DNA of 64,000 nucleotides from Glossina fuscipes (Eukaryota; Arthropoda; Insecta; Diptera; Glossinidae). Position numbers and translations under genes: made by a program. The notes beneath the pieces were generated by a model. It had not been told where the DNA came from. It was given only the letters and a program-made list of their open reading frames with translations, and did not search any database. Each line of letters opens with the position of its first letter. The stretch's first letter is position 1. The DNA is taken from positions 470,739 to 534,738 of the forward strand of contig NW_024003726.1 in assembly GCF_014805625.2 (NCBI RefSeq). The letters are read 5' to 3'. Of this stretch, positions 11,805 to 21,489 are shown in pieces.

Positions 11805-13481
11805 TCAAATCTCTTCCCAGGTAGGGCGCCCCTCTTTTTCTAAGGCCTTTAATATTGCCTTTAAATCTTTGTCAGCCATTTGGGCACTGCGCATGTCTTC
11901 CTTCGAAAAGCTGCCGTTGGGCTCCACGATAGTTCGGCAGATGACGACACCTCTTTTATGCTCGTTTTTTACGCAGTGTTTGTAGTGCGGTTCGCATGGT
12001 CGTCTGGACATAACATCAGCATTGTCATGCGATTTGCCGCTCCGGTGTGAAATCGAGAATTGGTAGGTTTGCAATTTTTCAATCCACCTGGCTAGCTGTC
12101 CTTCTGGTTCTTTGAAGTTGAGTAACCATCACAGAGCAGCATGTGCTGTCCTTAGGTGAAATTGTTGCCCATACAGATATTTGTGGAAGTGCTTTACAGA
12201 TTGCGTTATTGCCAGCAGTTCTCGTCGCGTGACACAGTAATTCCTCTCGGCTTTAGATAGGCGCTTGCTGTAATATGCTATGACTTTTTCGTTACCGTCA
12301 ATTTGCTGGGAGAGCACGCTGCCCAAGCCTTCTACGTTTGCATCGGTATGCAGTATGAATTTCTCTTCCGGTACTGGATAAGCTAGAATGGGTGCTGCGC
12401 ATAACAGCTCTTTTAACTGCCTGAACGCGTGTTCTTGGGACTCACCCCATGTAAAGGGTTGATTTTTCTTCGTAAGGTCATGCAGTCCGCTAGAAACCGT
12501 GGCGAACCTGGGGACGAATCTGCGGTAGTATGTACATAGTCTTAGGAAACTGCGAACTTCGTGCAAATTGTTTGGTCGTGGCCATTCTTTTACTGCTCGG
12601 ATTTTCTCTTCATCATTATGAATTCCAGGCGTGGAGACATTGTGCCCAAGATATGTCACTTCCTTCCCAAAGAACATACATTTTTCGATACTCAATTTTA
12701 AACCTGCTGCCTGTAATCGGTGAAAAACATTTGCCAGATTTTCTAGGTGTTCCTTGAAATTTTTACCCATGACAATGATGTCATCCAGGTACACCAGGCA
12801 TGTCTTTCAGTGCAACCCTTTTAGCATGCAGTCCGTTAGGCGCTCGAATGTGGCAGGCGCGTTGCATAATCCAAACGGCATTACAGTAAACTGATATAAA
12901 CCCTCGCCAGCGGAGAATGCGGTCTTTTCCTTGTCATGTACGGCGACCTCCACCTGCCAGTACCCACACTTCAAATCTAAGGTTGAGAAACATTGCGAAC
13001 CTGACAAGGTGTCTAGGGTGTCGTCGATCCTAGGCAAAGGGTAACTATCTTTCTTGGTTACTTCGTTCAACTTCCGGTAATCCCCACAAAATCTGGTAGA
13101 CCCATCTTTTTTTTTAACAAGGACTACTGGCGAACACCAAAGGCTATTCGATGGTTCGATAACTTTCCGCTCTTCCATGTCTTTGATTAAGTCCGCCACT
13201 TCTCCTCTTTTTGCCAGTGCACTTCTTCTAGGCCGTTGCCGAATCGGATCAGCTCCTACAGTGTTAATTATACGCTTCGCTGCATTAGTACGGCCATTTA
13301 AATTTGTACCTTCGGCAAAGATGGACCAATTTTCCAGCAAAAACTTTTTGGCATATTTCTTCTGCTGCTCATCCTGATTGCTAGTCCATCCTTCTATGAG
13401 AATTTCAGCCTCTGGTGATACCGTGGGGCGTGTTTTCGGAGTTTCGGCTTGATGATCTACTACATATTCGGCTTTTGGCAT
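11805..13481 (-). pseudogene. Reverse transcriptase and RNase H of the Ty3/gypsy element
   Basis: Copies element RNA into DNA and degrades the RNA strand. RT blocks in order are 'SLWCSPVVLVKKKDGSTRFCGDYR', 'LDLKCGYWQV', 'MPFGLCNAPATFERL' and catalytic YLDD at 12780-12791. Then come the 'TYLGH' and 'YYRRFVPRFA' thumb motifs, followed by RNase H ('LHTDANVEGLGSVLSQ', 'YYSKRLSKAERNYCVTRRELLAI', 'NADVMSRRP'). The first RT Asp (LDLKCGY) and both YLDD Asp residues are present. Three in-frame TGA codons interrupt the same frame, at 12807-12809 (where the family has Trp), 12129-12131 and 11805-11807. An RNase H Asp in the 'RT.HAAL' motif reads Ala. Otherwise the frame is continuous over about 560 codons. 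Confidence 0.88.
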
Positions 13482-13589
13482 TGTGCTATAATGTCCCCTT
13501 TGTGAACTTTTGTTGTAACTCTGGTCGGGTTTAATAGCCGTACTGGTATTAAATTGTTGACTGGTGATACAACCGCTTTTCCAATGATG

Positions 13590-14110
13590 ATGTTGTCTTT
13601 CGTATATTATTTACTCGACTCGACAACCCATGTCTTGTTTAGCCTTAGCTCCTCGGTACCCGCGGCCCACACTATTGCTTCGGAGTTTGGAGGGATCATC
13701 TGTTGTCGTTGTACTACAACTTGTAACACTTTGGCTTGTCTGTCGTATCCTACAGTCAACAGCAAAGTCGCGTTAGCGTATTGTAACACTTGCCTTTTCA
13801 TATCCAGTACGAGGCCATGTTTTGCCATAAAATCCATCCCCAATATTACTTCGTCCATTATATCTGCCACCAGAAATTCATGCTTCATTGAAACGTCGCT
13901 AATCGAAATGTTTCTGATAATTTTACCTTTAATAGCAGCTTCCTCACCAGTTGCCGTTCGGAATCGTGCTCCCACTAATGGGTCAAATTTTTCTTTGACG
14001 ATTGTAGTGTCGATAATTGAATGCGAAGCACCAGTGTCCAGCGTGTTGATGTGTTCACAGCCCTGGATCTTCCCATCGATCGTTAGGCTGCTATTACTTC
14101 TTTTTGCCTG
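13590..14110 (-). pseudogene. Retropepsin-like aspartic protease of the Ty3/gypsy element
   Basis: Cleaves Gag-Pol into mature proteins. The active-site Asp-Thr-Gly-Ala is at 14030-14038, followed by 'SHSIID' and, about 60 residues on, 'ADIMDEVILGMDFMAKHGL'. This matches the second retropepsin signature with the ILG.DF.. pattern. The catalytic triad is intact. The frame is open from before 14060 to about 13607 but is offset from both the zinc-knuckle frame upstream and the RT frame downstream, so single-base changes or programmed shifts separate them. The first cannot be told from a normal gag-pol frameshift by eye. The block ends at a stop at 13607-13609. Confidence 0.8.
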
Positions 14111-14175
14111 AGTAATAATGACGATAGGGCTACTAAATTTCTGAGTCAGCCGTTGCCCTGTTGTGCTGACTCTTT

Positions 14176-15626
14176 TTAGTTTAACGTCTGTTTGTTGGAT
14201 ATTTCGCTGGCACCTTCACTAAAATTCCGTGTAGGTGACGTGGAGTGTGTTCTTTTGTGCTTTGATCGGCATTCCCGTGCAAAATGCCACGGTTTTTGGC
14301 AAACATAACACTTGCGTGCTCTTGAACCCCACACTTGCTTATTACCGCGCAGGACTTGTCGAAGCGCCGCGCAGACCACATTGAAATTATCGTTCTCGCT
14401 GGTAACTTCCGTGCGTCTCACCTTCATGCTTGATGTCCATAGCACACTACCTGCTTCTTGTGTAAGTGCGAAGCCAAGCGTTTCCGTAAACGTTGTTTTA
14501 GGTGACGTCCATATAGCTTTTTTTAAGCTCCGCGTCTTCTAACAAAAGCGTCGATTTTCAATCGTTCCAGCACGTCGTTGGGCATTCCGATATAAGCGAG
14601 ATTGGCAACGCGAAGACAACTCTAGATGGCTTACCTCCTTTACATGTTTGCTACCATATTTCCTTTCCAATGCGTCCATAATTTCCGCGAATTCCGTTCT
14701 TTTTCCTTCCGGGATTATCTGGATAATTTCCACTGCTGCTCCTGTTAAGGAAGTTACTAAGGCGACTGCTTTATCTTCATCATCCCACATATTTTTTGTT
14801 GCAACAATACCTAATTGTAGCTTGAATGCGTCGAAGTTAGCGGTGCCGTCAAATACGGGTTTTTTTACTTTGATAGAGCTGGCGGTTATGTCGTTAGTTT
14901 GTAATTTAGCCATTTCTTTTTTTAAGGTTTTTATTTCCTTTTTGAAGGCGTCTGCATTCTCTTCCTGTGCATTTATTCTGGCATCCAATTGCTCGTGTGT
15001 TGCGTCTATATGTGTTTTCAGGATGCGTTGATTTTCTCGTCGATTTTTAATTCTATCTGTTCCGTCTGTTGTTGCATTTGTTATTGCATTTGTTGTTGAT
15101 TTTCCTGTATTTTTTCGCCAATTCTTGATTCTATCTGTTTCATTTGTTGTTGCATTTGTTGTTGCATTTGTTCCGTTTGTTGTAGCATTTGTTGTTGCAT
15201 TCGTTCTGTTTGTTGTTGCATTTGTTCCATTTGTTGTTGCATTTGTTCCGTTTTTTGCGTTTGTTGTTGCATTTGTTGCGTTTGTTGTTGCAGTTGTTGT
15301 CGCGTTTGTTGTTGATTTTCCATTTGTTGCTGCATTTGTTGTTACATTTGTTGTAACAACTGCACAATGGTTGACGTATTTGCACTATCTTCGCCTTTTT
15401 CATCGCTCTGTTTTTCAGCTGCATTTTCTGTTCCTCCCAAGTTGTCGGCTTGCTCCTTTCCCTCGGTATTATATTCGAATTCAAGTATCGACGGGTCCTG
15501 TCCGTCTTTTTCTAGCTGTTCGACCAGTCTTTGTTTCAATTCAGCTTTAGTAACGGTTGTACGAAGGCTTCTTTTTCCCAGCTCTTGTTTGAGCTGCTCA
15601 ACTTTGAGTTCTTCTAATCTCACCAT
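14176..15626 (-). pseudogene. Ty3/gypsy gag, SAP-like N-terminus, zinc knuckle, broken
   Basis: Gag forms the particle that packages element RNA. It starts at an ATG (15626) close to the primer site. Residues 1-45 ('LEELKVEQLKQEL' ... 'KAELKQRLVEQLE') look like a SAP DNA-binding helix pair, followed by an acidic linker. Next is a Gln/Met repeat tract (15075-15350) containing two in-frame TAA codons. A coiled coil and a retrotransposon-gag capsid-like block follow at 14988-14539 ('FDGTANFDAFKLQL', 'ALVTSLTGAA', 'ALERKYGS'). After a frame change comes a Cys-X2-Cys-X4-His-X4-Cys knuckle at about 14270-14320 (CYVCQKPWHFAREC). At least two stops and two frame changes break it. Domain order is normal for insect gypsy-group gag. 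The SAP-like helix pair is my reading by eye. Confidence 0.75.
15075..15350 (-). repeat. Gln/Met-coding minisatellite inside gag
   Basis: About 23 degenerate 12-base units (plus strand TTTGTTGTTGCA with TTTGTTCCG-type variants) translate on the minus strand to runs of Gln-Gln-Met. The tract is unlike the rest of the element in composition. It also creates a long hydrophobic Val/Phe/Ala frame on the plus strand, which is an artefact. Confidence 0.85.
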
Positions 15627-15644
15627 TTCTCTTAGTTTCTACGA

Positions 15645-15661
15645 TCCCACTTCTGACACCA
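15645..15661 (-). promoter_or_regulatory. Primer binding site, tRNA-Leu
   Basis: The plus strand reads TCCCACTTCTGACACCA, which matches the 3' acceptor end plus CCA of insect tRNA-Leu as I recall it. The minus-strand RNA would therefore pair with tRNA-Leu. Two bases separate it from the LTR end, a spacing common in gypsy-group elements. Exact isoacceptor not determined. Confidence 0.8.
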
Positions 15662-15663
15662 GT

Positions 15664-16113
15664 TGTTATGAAATTCGCTTTTATGAGATACAGTCCGTAT
15701 CACTAGATCGTAGATATTTTGATCAAGAGAAATACACTTCAGAGTTCTTTTATTTACAATTATATTTCTTTTAATGTAGGATTATTTACAAATTATTTTT
15801 GGCAATACTTTCGACTGCTTAACTCAAATACTCTTTTTCTACTCTCCTGTCTTTCACAAATATTCTATTTATATACATCTTTGCCATCCTATTACTAGCA
15901 CCTAATTTTATGACTTAATATTTAATTCGTTAACCTGCTTTTGTTGGTAACCGTTTTCATCGGCATGCAGCTGCATGAGGCGCCTGCGAATGTGCACTCT
16001 GCTTTTACCTGTCTGTTTTTCCACTTATCGCTTTCATCGATCTGCAGCTGCATGACGCCTAGCGAATGTAAATTTGGTTGTAGAAAATGACTAGATTTGG
16101 GATTTCCGTGACA
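15664..16113 (-). repeat. 5' LTR of the Ty3/gypsy element
   Basis: 450 bp, partner of 10128-10577 at a constant offset of 5,536 bases. It is the transcription-starting copy, because gag lies directly downstream on the minus strand. Boundaries are fixed by TG/CA ends, the primer site at 15645-15661 and the ATAT duplication at 16114-16117. Confidence 0.95.
15865..15875 (-). promoter_or_regulatory. Likely TATA box of the LTR promoter
   Basis: The minus strand reads TATATAAATAG, a good TATA match, about 240 bases into the 5' LTR and downstream of the two palindromic repeats. Placement between the presumed U3 elements and the AATAAA-like signal fits the U3-R layout. The start site itself is not determined. 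Confidence 0.5.
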
Positions 16114-16117
16114 ATAT
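16114..16117. repeat. Right target-site duplication (ATAT)
   Basis: Matches 10124-10127. The following bases continue LINE ORF2 for six codons to a TAA at 16134-16136. Confidence 0.85.
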
Positions 16118-16260
16118 TACTAAGCTCATTATCTAATGTACATTTATTTATATTAGAGCCGACAGCCTGTGTTGCTAGTGCTCAATGTTTTTCTTTTTTT
16201 TTAGTCTAAGTATTTATTTCATTAGTTTAAGATTATAATAATAATAATGTATTTTATTTT
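16118..16260 (+). mobile_element. 3' end of the I-clade LINE: last ORF2 codons, 3' UTR, TAA tail
   Basis: Resumes in frame with the ORF2 segment left of the LTR insertion and stops at 16134-16136. About 95 bases of T-rich 3' UTR lead to a short TAA/ATA repeat at 16230-16244, the type of tail used by I elements. The exact terminal base is uncertain. Confidence 0.75.
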
Positions 16261-16264
16261 ATAT

Positions 16265-17170
16265 ATTGTAACTCTCAAAAAATTGCTTTTATTTATAATG
16301 AGAGGAAAGTAGACTGAAATGGATCTTCGGACATAACTTCAGCTTTTTTGCGACCGAACGGAAAGGGGTGGGTATTGAAAGGCTCTAGAGGCACATAGGA
16401 TCCCCGTTCGGTAGGGTATGGTTTCATCAGTCAGCATATTCGATAAGGGGCAAGTACGTACAAGTATCACAGTCGCTCTGCAAAGTCGTAGATTCAAACC
16501 ACCCCTATAACGCAATATCCAGGTCAATTGGATCACCTTAATATAATCTTAATGGGGAGAGACTTAATTTTAACGACTAGAGAAAAGTTCTCAAAATATA
16601 CCATGGCAAAACTAATCCGGTCCAGTGCACCGGAACATATAAATCAACACTTAAGGGACAGTTTTCATTCCCTCGTACACAGCGTTGGACAATAAGATAT
16701 CTTTTAATTCAGAGTCCACAAACTTTATGATTAAAAATAAATTTGCAGTTACAATTTGCAAAACACTACCGTACATAAGTTGCTCAAATGGACAACCGGA
16801 TCGAATTCACTTTTCACCAAAAGCGATTATGCGCTGCCTTCAAAACAAACAGTTTGGCAACTGATCGCGCTGTGGTCGTACGGTTTTTATTTGTATAAAA
16901 AATTATTGCTTTTTGTTCTTTTGTCCTATTGCTTTTTACGCGTTTGAAGCCTAATTGTTTGTAAAAGTATAAAAGTGAAAGAATTATATTAATTATATTG
17001 AAATTTTGTCGTGATATTCATTTTGGTTCTTGCGATTAGCACTTGGTGCTCTCGATAATAAATCTCTTTCAGGTTTTTTTTCTTATGGTGACTAAACTTT
17101 TTCTCTTGACTTGCTTTTTATTTACCTTTGCTTCAATAGTGTGAAATATACGTCTAATTTGAGAGAGAAT
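16265..17170. other. No recognisable gene
   Basis: AT-rich sequence between two LINEs. The last 200-400 bases before 17238 may be the 5' leader of the next LINE. A segment near 16340-16540 is less AT-rich but shows no protein or tRNA signature. Confidence 0.4.
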
Positions 17171-17237
17171 TTTTGTGATTTTGTTTTCTCTCTTTTTTTC
17201 TGGTGTGTGCAGTTGGGTTTTGCTTTCGCTCTTTTGG

Positions 17238-18297
17238 ATGGACATGGATTGTTTATTTTCACCATGTCGTGCGAAAACGGGCCAACAGTCTGAGCGATTC
17301 ATTTCGTGTTGGCTTTGTGATCGTGTTTGCCATGCAAAGTGTCCCGGTATTATCGGCCGTGCTGCTGACGCAGTTGCTGATCCCTCGCCAGGCTTACGTT
17401 GGTCTGGCTGATTGTAGGTAGAGGGACTTTGGTTCTTACAAAGTCTTCCCGGAGACGAAAAATAGATTCTCGGAATTGAGTAAAAATCTCGGCTCCTTCT
17501 GGGAGAAGTTTGAGCTAATTAAGTCTAGATTTGATGAGTGTCGCGTTATTGAAAACTCCTCTTTTTCCCAAGCTAGCGAAATTACAACTCGTAGAGTAGC
17601 GCGCGGTACATCACCTCTGATCAGTACTAAATCTGATTCGTTGGTACAAGTTAGCGCTCCCTCTAACTCTGCAATGAACGTCATCGTCTCCGATATTGCT
17701 AAGTCGGTCGATAACAAAATAGTTACAAATAAGCCGGCAATTCCTTCTGCTTTAAGCTAACCTGAAGTGGTACCTTCTCCTATTGCCATCACGCACTCTA
17801 GTCAGGCGTCATCGCCTAAAAATAATAAAGAGCAACATAAATCATCCTCGCCTCCTGGTTGTCCAAGTGTGAACGCTGGTTATCGAACTGGGTATGTAGC
17901 ACAAGCTGCTCATGCAAGTATGGTTATCACTTCTATATTCTCCTCAACTCAAAACCCCCCATCCGTGAACCCTACTGCTCCTAGTACAGATAACATTTGC
18001 TTGAAGGCAGTTCCTTCCAGCAAGGCAATATTTGTGTCAAGACTGGTACCTGATACATCTGTGGATAACATAAAAAGTTATCTTTCATCAGTGAATTTAA
18101 AGCGTGTTAACGTTTTCAAATTGGCTCCTTCTCAATCTAGGGCAATCTCTTCTTTTAAAATGCTAGTTCCGACTGAAAACATTAGTATGTTGCTAAATAA
18201 ACCACTGTGGCCAATTGGATCCTTAATCAAGGAATTTATCCCTCGTAAGCGACCTCGTAATATTAAAGCAGTAGCCCTGTCGCCTTCAAAGAACTAA
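17238..18297 (+). pseudogene. LINE ORF1 with PHD-like finger and RRM-like C-terminus
   Basis: Opens with ATG at 17238. Residues 10-60 hold a Cys-rich pattern ('FSPCRAK', 'FISCWLCDRVCHAKCPG', 'GLRWSG') typical of a PHD finger, which binds histone tails or other proteins. The last Cys pair is lost in a frameshift near 17405. From 17476 the frame is open, except for one TAA at 17758-17760, through a Ser/Pro/Thr-rich linker. It reaches a C-terminal segment at about 18020-18297 ('KAIFVSRLVPDTSVDNIKSYL' onward, then 'SSFKMLV', 'WPIGSLIKEF'). That matches the RRM-like module of CR1/Jockey ORF1 proteins. ORF1 supplies RNA binding for retrotransposition. ORF2 follows directly. Confidence 0.75.
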
Positions 18298-18319
18298 ATG
18301 TTTCTTCAGGCTCATTATG

Positions 18320-21125
18320 TCTTCTTTATCAAAATGTTAGGGGCCTAAATTCAAAAATTCGTTATACCTTCCTAAAATCAGTGAGTACGGAGTTTTCCTG
18401 TTTGGCCTTCACTGAAAATTGATTAACACCTGATCTTCGTTCGTCGGAACTTTTCCACAATTCTTTGCAAGTTTTCAGAAATGATCGATTGAATCGCATT
18501 GGTAGGGGTGTATTAATTGCCATATCTGCGGTAGTCGTCTCCCATTCAGTTGAATTTCCAACTAATCCCGACGTTGAATTTATCGCCATTCGAGTGAAAT
18601 TTCCTAATAAACAGTTATATGTGACCTGCTCCTATATCCCCCCAAATTCGGATATCTCCATATATAAGAAACAGGCAGCACGAGTGCGAAGTGGCCAAGC
18701 AATCGAAGCCTACTGATATAGTCATTGTGTTAGGTGACTTCAATTTGCCTCAAATTACTTGGTGTTACAATGATAGTTCTGGCTGTTTGATTCCTACCTC
18801 AACATCTGGTAAAGCCGTTGTGTTCTTTAATGAATTATTTGATCATAAATTAGTGCAATACAATGGTACCCCTAATTGCAGTGGTAGATTGCTTGATCTT
18901 TGCTTTGTCAATTTTCCTGAGATATGCGTTAATCGTTGTGTTCCGTTTAATTTACCTAAGGATCCATATCATCCAGCATTGGGTATTTCCTTTCATTACA
19001 AGCATGTTGGTTCGTTGAACTTCTATAACCCTCCAAATTCAAGTTTTTCATATAAATTTTATGATTTCCATAAAATCAATGTCTCCATGCTAAAATCACA
19101 TCTTTCTCATATTATGCTTGATTTCTCAGTGGGAAGTGTTGATAGCTTACTGTCGTCGTTCTACAATATATTAAATCAAGCTATTTCTGCATCTGTTCCG
19201 ATCAAGCAGTCCTGTCCCCGAAGCAAGTGTCCCCCGTGGCTTAATAAAACACTTAAATATTACAAGAATAGGAAAAACAAGCTTTTCAAACAATTTTCGA
19301 AAGGTAGTTCTTCTTTCGACTATTTCGCTCACCCAGTGGAAAGGCATAAATTTAATTCCCTCAACCACTAATATTATTGCAGATACCTTCAGTTCATTAA
19401 ATCCTCTCTGTTTGCTAATTCTAAATACTATTTTAAATTTGTTAATTCAAAAAGAAAAATGTTCACACATGCCTCGTATATTTCTTTTAATGGCTCTGAT
19501 TCCTCGAATGATTTTGAGATCTCAAATCTGTTCGCTGAGTACTTCCGTCGAAATTTTTCGACGGCTAATTCCGATTTATCTGCAATCTAGACATATCCTA
19601 TAACTAATCTGGTTTCAATTTCCAATTTGGTTATTTCTGAAAATGACGTTTTTGAAGGATTGAGCTCTCTAAAATATAGTTGTGCGCCTGGACCTGATGG
19701 AATTCCATCATGTGTACTTAAATCCTGCGTTGTCGAGTTATGTGGCGTTATCTCAAAGATTTTTAACCACTCCTTGAAAGTAGGTGTTTTCCCTTTTTGT
19801 TGGAAGATTTGTTTCCTTATTCCTATCCACAGAAGTGGAAGTAGAGAACTACAGAGGCACTGCCAAGTTGAGTGTCTTGCCTAAGCTGTTTGAGCAAAAT
19901 TGTAACTCAGCATTTGGAATTTGCGATTAATTCGTATATTTCTCCACACCAGCACGGCTTTCGGAAAAGAAGATCTACGGTCATCAATTTGTCAGAGTTT
20001 ACTTTTCATGTTTTCAAAACATTTTCCAGTAGCTTTCGCACTGATGTAATATATACTGATTTATGCAAAGCATTTGCTTTGGTTAACCATGACTTACTTA
20101 TCTTTAAACTCCAAGCCTCTGGCTTACCTTTTGTATTTAGTAAAATGGATCAGCTCTTATCTGCATCATTCAGAGTCATCTGACCATTCGGGGTTTTGTT
20201 TAACTTCATCACCTCGAATGAATTCCCCGTGGCGTCTGGCGTACCTCAAGTTAACCACTTAGGCCCCATTTTATGTAGTTTATACATTAATGATCTTCCA
20301 TCGGTGCTTAATTCCAGCCAGATCTTAATGTATGGGGATGATGTGAAACTGTTTTCCTCCTTCGCTCTAAAATCCCAATCACATCAGCTTCAAAGTGACT
20401 TGAATAATTTGGCTGCATGGTGCCCTTCGAATCTTTTGAAAGTAAATCTAAATAAATGTAAGAAGTTTTCTTTCTCAAGAAGTCAGTATTTCATTGATTC
20501 GCATAAGTTGGACGATGTCTGTTCGCTACAGATTTAGGCGTTCTACTTGACCATAGGTTACGTTTTAACTTGCATATTGAGCTCTCGTTAAGCAAAGCTA
20601 GGTCCGCGCTTGGTTTTACAAAGAGGTGGTCCAAAGAGCTTGATGGTCCTTACATTACGAAAAGGCTGTGTTTGGTTAGACCTATGCCTCTGTTGTGTGC
20701 TCTCCTTCATATAGGTGCTATGTAGATCCAATTGAATCTGCTCAAAAGAAATTGTTACTGTGTGCCCTTCGGAATTTGAGTTGGGATTCGATTGCCTCTC
20801 TTCTTCTGGGGGTTTGCTTCTCTCGCTTCTGGTGTCCTTACCTTCTGTCAATAAATGTAGTTTTGTGCTTGGCACTTCCTTCGTAATCAAAGTAATAAAT
20901 GGTGGTATTGACTCGCCTGAATTACTTGGTGAAATAAGCTTTAATGTCCCTAAACGCGTCCCTAGGCAGTTTATGTTAATTAAGCTTAGTCAATGTAAAT
21001 ATAATTGTTAGCTTCTTAACCCGCTCAGAGTTGTTTGCAAGAACCTAAATGGCCTCTATCAATTATTCTCGTTATCGGATTTAAAATCAACATTACTTAA
21101 TACGCGTGGATACCTATGTGTTACT
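18320..21125 (+). pseudogene. LINE ORF2: endonuclease and reverse transcriptase, broken
   Basis: The endonuclease begins with 'CLLYQNVRGLNSK' (about 18320) and continues with 'VSTEFSCLAFTEN', 'VTCSYIPPNSD', 'VIVLGDFNLPQITW', 'RLLDLCF' and 'YHPALGI'. RT blocks are 'SCAPGPDGIPS' (about 19680), 'HQHGFRKRRST', 'VIYTDLCKAFALVNHD' and 'ASGVPQVNHLGPIL'. The last departs from the usual PQGS by Val-Asn. The catalytic YGDD is at 20331-20342 (YADD in most relatives). The C-terminal domain runs at about 20590-21125. There are stops after 'TEN', after 'NSLNH', near 19590 and near 20180, and frame changes near 18690, 19870 and 20190. No RNase H follows. Inactive. Confidence 0.8.
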
Positions 21126-21489
21126 TAAACTGGCTCTTAACCTTAAAAAGTCATTATGTTTCGAAAATTAATTGTGGTTAACTATTGCCGGTTGCCAAGC
21201 TTATGCATGTTTGCGATGGCTTAGCGGTTAATTTAAAATTTGGTCCTCTACTGGTTGTGGGTATGGCTCTATGCTCATTGTGTACATGCTTTCTTTCTTT
21301 TTTTCCTTCTTATTTGTTTTATTATATTTATAGTAAGTTTTACTATTAATTAATATGAGATTTACTTTAAGAGTCAATTGAACTCGACTGTCAATTTGTT
21401 TTAGTTGAGTTTCATGTATAATTAGAATAAATAAATCATTTCCAGAATTATTAGCAAAATCGGTAAAAGAATACAATTTTTCTATTCAC

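Larger units (their letters stand above)
10128..16113 (-). mobile_element. Complete Ty3/gypsy LTR retrotransposon, tRNA-Leu primed
   Basis: A 5,986-bp element on the minus strand is bounded by two 450-bp LTRs beginning TG and ending CA in either orientation, with ATAT flanking on both sides. Order on the minus strand is 5' LTR (16113-15664), tRNA-Leu primer site, gag with SAP-like and Gln/Met-rich segments, zinc knuckle, aspartic protease, RT, RNase H, integrase, polypurine tract and 3' LTR (10577-10128). This PR-RT-RH-IN order is Ty3/gypsy. No envelope gene follows integrase. The Leu primer and lack of env suggest the mdg3/blastopia/micropia side of the insect gypsy tree (inference). Internal stops and frameshifts make it non-autonomous now. 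Confidence 0.93.
5285..16260 (+). mobile_element. I-clade non-LTR retrotransposon, split by a nested LTR element
   Basis: A two-ORF LINE runs on the plus strand: ORF1 with zinc knuckles, then ORF2 with apurinic-type endonuclease, reverse transcriptase and an RNase H domain. The tail contains a short TAA repeat (about 16230-16244). An RNase H after the RT plus a TAA tail is characteristic of the I clade (Drosophila I factor and relatives). The element is interrupted at 10127/16114 by a minus-strand LTR retrotransposon and resumes with the last codons of ORF2 at 16118. Without the insertion it would be about 5 kb, the normal I-element size. Both ORFs carry stops and frameshifts, so it is dead. 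The 5' limit is approximate. Confidence 0.85.
17200..21330 (+). mobile_element. CR1/Jockey-like LINE, degenerate but near full length
   Basis: A two-ORF non-LTR element on the plus strand. ORF1 has a PHD-like finger and a C-terminal RRM-like module; ORF2 has endonuclease and RT but no RNase H. It ends in a T-rich 3' UTR (about 21260-21310). A PHD-type finger in ORF1 is known from CR1-group elements (also present in flies, for example DMCR1A), whereas fly Jockey, F and Doc elements use CCHC knuckles. I therefore favour CR1, with Jockey the alternative. Other copies in the window are at 1-460, 46.0-48.3 kb (minus) and perhaps 53.7-55.35 kb. Confidence 0.75.

Noticed and set aside
13554..14111. 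Plus-strand open frame of 185 codons
   Set aside because: Antisense shadow of the aspartic protease region, whose DTGA and ILG motifs are on the minus strand.
15075..15350. Regularly spaced repeats that superficially resemble a CRISPR array
   Set aside because: Units are contiguous 12-base codon repeats without unique spacers, inside a eukaryotic retrotransposon gag gene.
15125..15550. Plus-strand open frame of 141 codons rich in Val, Phe and Ala that looks like a membrane protein
   Set aside because: It is the antisense reading of the Gln/Met-coding minisatellite and gag start of the minus-strand LTR element.
16339..16540. Possible tRNA on the minus strand because of a GGTTTGAATCT T-loop-like string
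   Set aside because: No matching acceptor, D-arm or anticodon stems could be found around it.
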